Source of the DNA: Bacillota bacterium
GTDB lineage: Bacteria > Bacillota > Clostridia > Christensenellales > CAG-138
NCBI GenBank assembly: GCA_023416175.1
Contig: JAEZIE010000092.1
Span: forward strand, 1-19,467
Direction of reading: 5' to 3'
DNA length: 19,467 bases
Shown: piece by piece, positions 15,568 through 19,467 of the stretch
Layout of the letters: the number at the start of each line of letters is the position of its first letter
Position numbering within the stretch: the stretch's first letter is position 1
Notes under the pieces: generated by a model
The model's database searches: none
Seen by the model: only the letters and a program-made list of their open reading frames with translations
Told to the model about the DNA's origin: nothing
Made by a program: the position numbers and the translations under genes

Positions 15568-15604
15568 GCCCGCGGCAGACTTCGGCTTGCCGTGGGCATT
15601 TTTT
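15568..15604 (+). terminator. Rho-independent terminator after the sensor kinase gene
   Basis: GCCCGCGGCA (15568-15577) pairs with TGCCGTGGGC (15588-15597) with one G-T pair. The top of the stem contains C(TTCG)G, a very stable tetraloop. ATTTTTT follows the stem. It ends the two-component operon, so the next gene probably has its own promoter or depends on read-through. Confidence 0.85.
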
Positions 15605-15669
15605 ATAACATAATAAATCATCTGAGCGTGCATCTTCTTATTTTCTTATCTTTTTCTCATGTCCCTTTA

Positions 15670-15708
15670 ATCCTCCGCGCCTACGATATACACATGGCCA
15701 AGGAGGAT
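15670..15708 (+). promoter_or_regulatory. Inverted repeat that could mask a ribosome binding site
   Basis: ATCCTCC (15670-15676) is a perfect complement of GGAGGAT (15702-15708), which contains the ribosome binding site of the glycosyltransferase gene. The 25-base loop is long and the stem is only 7 bp, so this may be chance. If transcription starts upstream of 15670, the two could pair and limit translation. Confidence 0.3.
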
Positions 15709-15711
15709 GTT

Positions 15712-16761
15712 ATGCAAGAAACAACGGTCGTCATTCCCGCATATGAGCCGGATGCAAAGTTGGAAACACTGGTTCAGGCGCTGATTAAGAAAATTCCGGT
15801 ATTGGTTGTGGACGACGGGAGCGGCAGCGCATATACCGGTATATTCCGTTCTGTCGAGGAAATGGGGGCAATTGTCCTTCACCATGATCAAAACCGCGGC
15901 AAGGGAGCTGCCTTAAAAACCGCTTTCGAATATCTGCAGAATAGCGGCGCGAATTCGCATGCCGTTACCGCGGACGCGGACGGACAGCACAGTGTGGAAG
16001 ATATTCTTTTGGTCGCTGCGGCATTGGAACAGGAGACTGATACCGTTCTTCTTGGTGTGAGGGACGTCTCCCGAATGCCATTTCGATCCCGCTTTGGCAA
16101 CACCGTAACCCGATCAACTTTCAGCCTGCTTACTGGGCTTTCCATATCGGATACGCAAACGGGGCTAAGGGGTATTCCGGCTAAACTGATTGGGAAGATG
16201 ATGACAGTTGCCGGAGAACGGTATGATTACGAAATGAATATGCTGCTGGCGCTTAAAAAATGGGACATTCCGTTTGTGGAATTACCCATTCAGACGATAT
16301 ACATTGACGGCAACCGCTCTTCTCATTTCCATCCGTTCCGAGACGGGCTACTGGTATTTGTTCGGCTGATCAGGTATACGTTTATATCCCTTGTCTGTGC
16401 GCTATTGGATTACGGTCTTTATTGCCTGCTGATCAAAATGTTCCTGCCGGGATGGAGCTATGCCATAGCAAGGGTATTCAGCGCCTGCCTCAATTATCAG
16501 ATGAACCGGCGCATGGTTTTTCAGGCGGGACCATCTGCAAGAAGCGCAATCGCTTATGCATTGCTTGCTGGATTTTCCATGGCGGCTGGCGCATTGGGGA
16601 CCGGCTTGTTGTCTTCGCTTGCGATAAACAGTATTTTTGCAAAGTTGGTGCTTGACGCTTTGCTGTTTGCCATGAACTATCTGGCGCAGAAAAAGATCGT
16701 TTTTAGTCACGCTGCAGCATATCTGGCGACGGAGAAAACGGAGAATTCCGTCCATGAATAA
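15712..16761 (+). CDS. Family 2 glycosyltransferase fused to a GtrA-like membrane domain
   Basis: I start at the ATG at 15712, since AAGGAGG (15700-15706) lies 5 bases upstream; in-frame ATGs further upstream lack such a site, and the first lies inside the terminator. The 349-residue product begins directly with a GT-A fold: VVIPAYEPD, VVDDGSG, NRGKGAALKTAF and the DXD-type motif ADADGQH (Asp88, Asp90). The match is to the GtrB/dolichol-phosphate-mannose-synthase-like group, which moves a sugar onto a polyprenyl phosphate. From about 220 to 340 it has four hydrophobic helices of GtrA type, ending YLAQKKIVF; GtrA proteins are proposed to flip lipid-linked sugars. One polypeptide could therefore make and translocate the carrier. 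It overlaps the next gene by 8 bases. Confidence 0.9.
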   Translation: MQETTVVIPAYEPDAKLETLVQALIKKIPVLVVDDGSGSAYTGIFRSVEEMGAIVLHHDQNRGKGAALKTAFEYLQNSGANSHAVTADADGQHSVEDILLVAAALEQETDTVLLGVRDVSRMPFRSRFGNTVTRSTFSLLTGLSISDTQTGLRGIPAKLIGKMMTVAGERYDYEMNMLLALKKWDIPFVELPIQTIYIDGNRSSHFHPFRDGLLVFVRLIRYTFISLVCALLDYGLYCLLIKMFLPGWSYAIARVFSACLNYQMNRRMVFQAGPSARSAIAYALLAGFSMAAGALGTGLLSSLAINSIFAKLVLDALLFAMNYLAQKKIVFSHAAAYLATEKTENSVHE

Positions 16762-17851
16762 GAAGCTGCAAATTCGGGAAGTACTGACGCTTTTGTTGAT
16801 ATTTCTTATAGTATTGCAACTAACGGGATGCGTGGAGACCGGTAATCTGCAGAATGGGCAGGACTTGCTGCCTCTGGTTCCCACAACTACGCCAGAGCCA
16901 ATATCTCCTCAAATTAAAATAGAGGTTATTCCCAAAGAAAACACAATACCGCCGCAGCGCACGCCGGCGCAACAAATCCATACTGTTAGCGTTACACCTA
17001 AAGCGAATGGCGGCAAGTATACCATTGCGTGGATATCAGATACGCAGCACTACAGTGCGTACTTTCCCGAAACATTTTTAACCATGACACGCTATTTAAA
17101 AGTAAAGCGGCAGGAACTGAACCTGGGGTACGTTGTACATACGGGGGATCTTGTGGCGAGCCGGACCAACGTTAAGCAGTGGGTAAACGCAAGACGGGCA
17201 ATGGATGAACTTTCTTCTATCCCATACGGGGTTCTTGCGGGAAATCATGATGTGGGCCAGAGCTTTAATTATACGAACTATTCTGCCTATTTTGGAGAAA
17301 AGGCTTTTAGCCGGTATCAGTATTACGGCGAAAGCCTTCTTAACAACCGCTGCCATTATGATTTGATTACAATGGGCAATACGGATTATATCTTTGTATA
17401 CCTGGGCTATCAGCCGGGAGAGGACAGTATTCGCTTTGCAAATGAAATGTTCGCAAAGTATGCAGACAGGGTGGGCATACTTTGTGTGCATGAATACTTG
17501 GGCTCACATTCGACACTTCGGGAAATAGGGCAAACGCTGCAGGAGAAAGTCGTGAAACCAAATTCCAATGTCTATATGGTGTTGTCCGGCCATCGCTATG
17601 ATGAAGATTGCGTGACTGCATATTTTGATGATAACGGTGATGGAAAGACCGACAGGAAGGTCTACCAGTGCATTGCAAACTATCAGAACATTGATAAGAA
17701 GGGTGGCTCAGGTTATATGCGGTTTATAGAAATTGATGAAGAAAAGGGCACAATTCATTTTTACACATATTCCCCGCTGCTTGATCAATACCGATCAGCG
17801 TCCCAAACTGCAACAAACCCCGCCGCAACCATGCCCATCCCTTGGAAGTGA
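16754..17851 (+). CDS. Lipoprotein metallophosphoesterase
   Basis: The 365-residue protein has a lipoprotein signal: a basic start, a hydrophobic stretch (about 10-22) and the lipobox LTGC with Cys26. It is probably tethered to the outer face of the membrane. A Thr/Pro-rich linker (about 27-85) precedes a calcineurin-like phosphoesterase domain. Metal-site motifs are Asp96/Gln98 in ISDTQHY, Gly131-Asp132 in HTGD, GNHD (163-166), His246 and His280. The last motif reads SGHRYDED, so the second His of the usual GHxH is Tyr282. An acidic loop DDNGDGKTD (292-300) resembles a calcium-binding loop. The start overlaps the glycosyltransferase gene by 8 bases, so the two are probably coupled. Substrate unknown; a glycan or lipid phosphoester outside the cell is plausible. 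Confidence 0.87.
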   Translation: MNKKLQIREVLTLLLIFLIVLQLTGCVETGNLQNGQDLLPLVPTTTPEPISPQIKIEVIPKENTIPPQRTPAQQIHTVSVTPKANGGKYTIAWISDTQHYSAYFPETFLTMTRYLKVKRQELNLGYVVHTGDLVASRTNVKQWVNARRAMDELSSIPYGVLAGNHDVGQSFNYTNYSAYFGEKAFSRYQYYGESLLNNRCHYDLITMGNTDYIFVYLGYQPGEDSIRFANEMFAKYADRVGILCVHEYLGSHSTLREIGQTLQEKVVKPNSNVYMVLSGHRYDEDCVTAYFDDNGDGKTDRKVYQCIANYQNIDKKGGSGYMRFIEIDEEKGTIHFYTYSPLLDQYRSASQTATNPAATMPIPWK

Positions 17852-17875
17852 AACAACTACCTCACGTTAGTAAAC

Positions 17876-17907
17876 AGAAGCCCCACCTGCTTTAAGGTGG
17901 GGCTTCT
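17876..17907. terminator. Perfect 13-bp hairpin between convergent operons
   Basis: AGAAGCCCCACCT and AGGTGGGGCTTCT pair perfectly around the 6-base loop GCTTTA. It lies 24 bases after the phosphoesterase stop. Neither side has a strong T run: + reads ATCATG, while - reads GTTTAC, which is slightly better. It probably ends transcription from one or both sides. Hairpins of this kind also occur at IS200/IS605 ends, but no transposase sequence is seen here. Confidence 0.55.
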
Positions 17908-18091
17908 ATCATGCCTGCGAGTACTGTCCGAAGACGGGTCTAAGTCATATCTGAACTTGTGCCAAAGCGCTTTGGTGGAGCATGTGGTAAGGTAATATAG
18001 CAGTACGAGACGATAAATCATTTCCCCAAATTGCGGACATGAAGCTAATATTCCAGGAAACATGGACTCAGGTACGGAAAACCACGTATGC
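17908..18091. other. Gene-free spacer with a LacI/CcpA-like palindrome
   Basis: No credible gene lies in this stretch; the open frames here lack ribosome binding sites and known motifs. At 17962-17975 it holds a perfect 14-bp palindrome CCAAAGCGCTTTGG, whose core AAAGCGCTTT matches the centre of catabolite-responsive and other LacI-family operators. Both neighbouring operons point toward it, so it is not at an obvious promoter. Confidence 0.4.
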
Positions 18092-18931
18092 CTAGGATGA
18101 CACCTGCGTGCGGAACAGCTTGTCACGATTGAAGCTTTTGACAGCGAAGCGAATGAGCACCGCGTCCAGCACAAACACGCCGACGCCGCAGAGCAGCAGC
18201 AGCGGTGTGCTCAGGAATACGATACCGCCAATCTGGCCGTAGAGCAGGAACAGAATGGGCAATATAACCAAAACGCTGACCTGCTGCGCTTCCTGATAAC
18301 CTTTGACCTTGGCACTGACCAGTACGTTGAGGAATACCATGAGCAGCGATAGAGCCGGTACCAGACACAGTATGATAGCCAGCCAGTGGGGCGCCGGCAG
18401 CATGGGCTGCCCAAACAACGGCGCGCCTAATATCATGAACTCCGCCGTGAAAATCAGGAACCCGCCCCAAGAAACGACCAACGCCGGCACGAAGGCTGAG
18501 AGCATCTTACCCAGAAACAGCTCCATCTCGCTCAAGGGGGTAAAGAGCAGCGTTTCCAGCGTGCGCTTTTCCTTTTCACCCACGAAGGCTGCCGCCGCCA
18601 TGATGCTGGACGTCATCACCGGCACCATAAGGAACAGCGGCGCAAAGAGATAGTTGATCATAAGATACACAAGCTGGGCGTCCAACGAACCGAAGCTCTC
18701 GATCTGCGTGCGCAGCGCCCCCTGGGGAATACCGCTTAGGAACTGCTGGACGAACTGAAGGTCATCCTGATCACCCGCCAGATTTACGGCGCGCCCCAAT
18801 ATCAAAAACACCCCGGGCAGTATCACGACAAATATCAGCGGCACGATGAGCATGGGCACCCACATCTGCGTGCTGGCCGTGATGGCGCGGATATCCTTGC
18901 GCATGAGTGCGATAATCGACCGGCCGTTCAT
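18092..18931 (-). CDS. ABC-2 type transporter permease
   Basis: The 279-residue protein starts at the ATG at 18931, whose ATGA overlaps the stop of the ATPase gene. It has a short cytoplasmic start (NGRSIIALMRKDIRAITAS), a first helix (about 23-46), a roughly 55-residue outside loop, then about five further helices. The AAAAFVGEKEKRTLETLLFTPL segment, typical of ABC-2 exporters, lies near 118-139. This resembles NatB/ABC-2 permeases that export ions, drugs or lipids; the substrate cannot be told from sequence. The stop at 18092 gives a normal family C-terminus (FNRDKLFRTQVSS), so the gene seems intact. Confidence 0.88.
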   Translation of the reverse strand: MNGRSIIALMRKDIRAITASTQMWVPMLIVPLIFVVILPGVFLILGRAVNLAGDQDDLQFVQQFLSGIPQGALRTQIESFGSLDAQLVYLMINYLFAPLFLMVPVMTSSIMAAAAFVGEKEKRTLETLLFTPLSEMELFLGKMLSAFVPALVVSWGGFLIFTAEFMILGAPLFGQPMLPAPHWLAIILCLVPALSLLMVFLNVLVSAKVKGYQEAQQVSVLVILPILFLLYGQIGGIVFLSTPLLLLCGVGVFVLDAVLIRFAVKSFNRDKLFRTQVSS

Positions 18932-19467
18932 GGCTTGACCCTCCTGATCTCGAAATAGAGCGCCTCGAGGTTGCTGTTCTCTATGGTGGCACCGTAGATA
19001 TCCTGCCGGGCACAAATCTGCCGCAGAAAGGCCGGAATGGATGCCTTGCCCGGCAGTTTCACCGTGAAGCCGCCGTGGACCGCCTCACCCGGTACGCCGG
19101 AAGGGAATTCCGGTACTGCGGATGCGGGCATCTCCAACCGCAACACGATCTCGGCCACGTATTTGCGCTCCAATTCTTCCAGCGTGCCGGCCTCCAGGAT
19201 ACGCCCGCGGTCCAGAAATACGAAGCGCGTGCAGAACTGCTCGGCTTCGGCCAAATTGTGGGTGCAAACGAACACGGTGACGCCGGCAGCGTTCAGGGTG
19301 CGGATGCGCTCGATCATCTCGCGGGCGGCTTCCGGGTCCAGCCCGGAGGTGGGCTCATCCAGAAATAGCAGATCGGGGTTGTGTATCAGCGCCTTGGCAA
19401 CCGCGGCGCGTTTTTTCAGGCCGGTGCTCAGGGCGCCCACCTTCGCTTTTCGCTTTTCCGTCAGACT
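18928..19467 (-). CDS. ABC transporter ATP-binding protein (partial, C-terminal part)
   Basis: About 179 codons are visible and the frame is open to the right edge, so Walker A and the Q-loop lie outside the window. Visible are the ABC signature as LSTGLKKRAAVAKAL (normally LSGG), Walker B and the D-loop in LLFLDEPTSGLDP, and the H-loop in CTHNLAEAEQF. A C-terminal extension of about 85 residues follows, as in exporters of the NatA/drug-efflux type. The stop overlaps the permease start by ATGA, giving a two-gene exporter operon. Base composition looks richer in G+C than the preceding region. A GTG at 19440 lies just before the signature and is not the true start. Confidence 0.9.
   Translation of the reverse strand, partial: SLTEKRKAKVGALSTGLKKRAAVAKALIHNPDLLFLDEPTSGLDPEAAREMIERIRTLNAAGVTVFVCTHNLAEAEQFCTRFVFLDRGRILEAGTLEELERKYVAEIVLRLEMPASAVPEFPSGVPGEAVHGGFTVKLPGKASIPAFLRQICARQDIYGATIENSNLEALYFEIRRVKP

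Noticed and set aside
15592..15711. Longer N-terminus for the glycosyltransferase
   Set aside because: It would start inside the terminator and add 40 residues before the GT domain. The ATG at 15712 has a strong AAGGAGG site.
17852..18091. Insertion-sequence end or remnant
   Set aside because: The hairpin resembles IS200/IS605 ends, but no transposase or TnpB fragments, terminal repeats or target duplication are visible.
1..19467. CRISPR arrays, tRNA or rRNA genes
   Set aside because: I saw no regularly spaced repeats, tRNA-like cloverleaf with GGTTCGA-type arm or rRNA signature on either strand.

Overview
The window reads as chromosomal DNA from a Gram-positive, low-to-mid-GC anaerobe of the class Clostridia or a near relative. 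The evidence is the whiA / HPr-like / dnaE / pfkA gene order, strong AGGAGG-type ribosome binding sites, a GTG start on dnaE, and a lipoprotein signal with no outer-membrane genes. I cannot name the genus. No tRNA, rRNA, CRISPR array or intact insertion sequence was seen.

Region 1 (1-9541, + strand) is a tightly packed housekeeping run: the 3' end of fmt, then rsmB, rlmN, whiA, an HPr/Crh-like gene, dnaE, pfkA and an RlmD-type 23S rRNA uracil methyltransferase. It appears to join two blocks usually found apart (fmt-rsmB-rlmN, and whiA-crh-dnaE-pfkA). It ends at a hairpin terminator at about 9591-9636. The HPr-like protein has Arg where the phosphorylatable His15 should be but keeps Ser46, so it looks like a Crh-type regulator rather than a sugar-transport phosphocarrier.

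Region 2 (9781-13336, - strand) is a four-gene set transcribed leftwards: a P-type cation ATPase related to CtpE/EXP7 with PKGL in place of PEGL in the fourth membrane helix, a 56-residue membrane protein, a membrane-anchored phosphodiester glycosidase (NAGPA family) and a second small membrane protein.

Region 3 (13491-17851, + strand) diverges from region 2 and holds an OmpR-type response regulator with its sensor kinase, a terminator, a GtrB-GtrA fusion (membrane glycosyltransferase plus flippase-like domain) and a lipoprotein metallophosphoesterase. The shared divergent promoter region contains two GATTAGAA direct repeats 11 bp apart, just upstream of a candidate promoter for the ATPase operon. 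This suggests that the two-component system controls the ATPase set. Regions 2 and 3 together look like a cell-envelope module (ion transport, lipid-linked sugar, phosphodiester cleavage, sensing). This is the best candidate here for an uncharacterised system, but the functional link is inferred from gene order and predicted families.

Region 4 (18092-19467, - strand) is an ABC-2 type exporter: a permease and the C-terminal part of its ATPase, which runs off the right edge. The ATPase and permease overlap by ATGA. Between regions 3 and 4 lies 240 bp without a gene, holding a perfect 13-bp hairpin and a perfect 14-bp LacI/CcpA-like palindrome.
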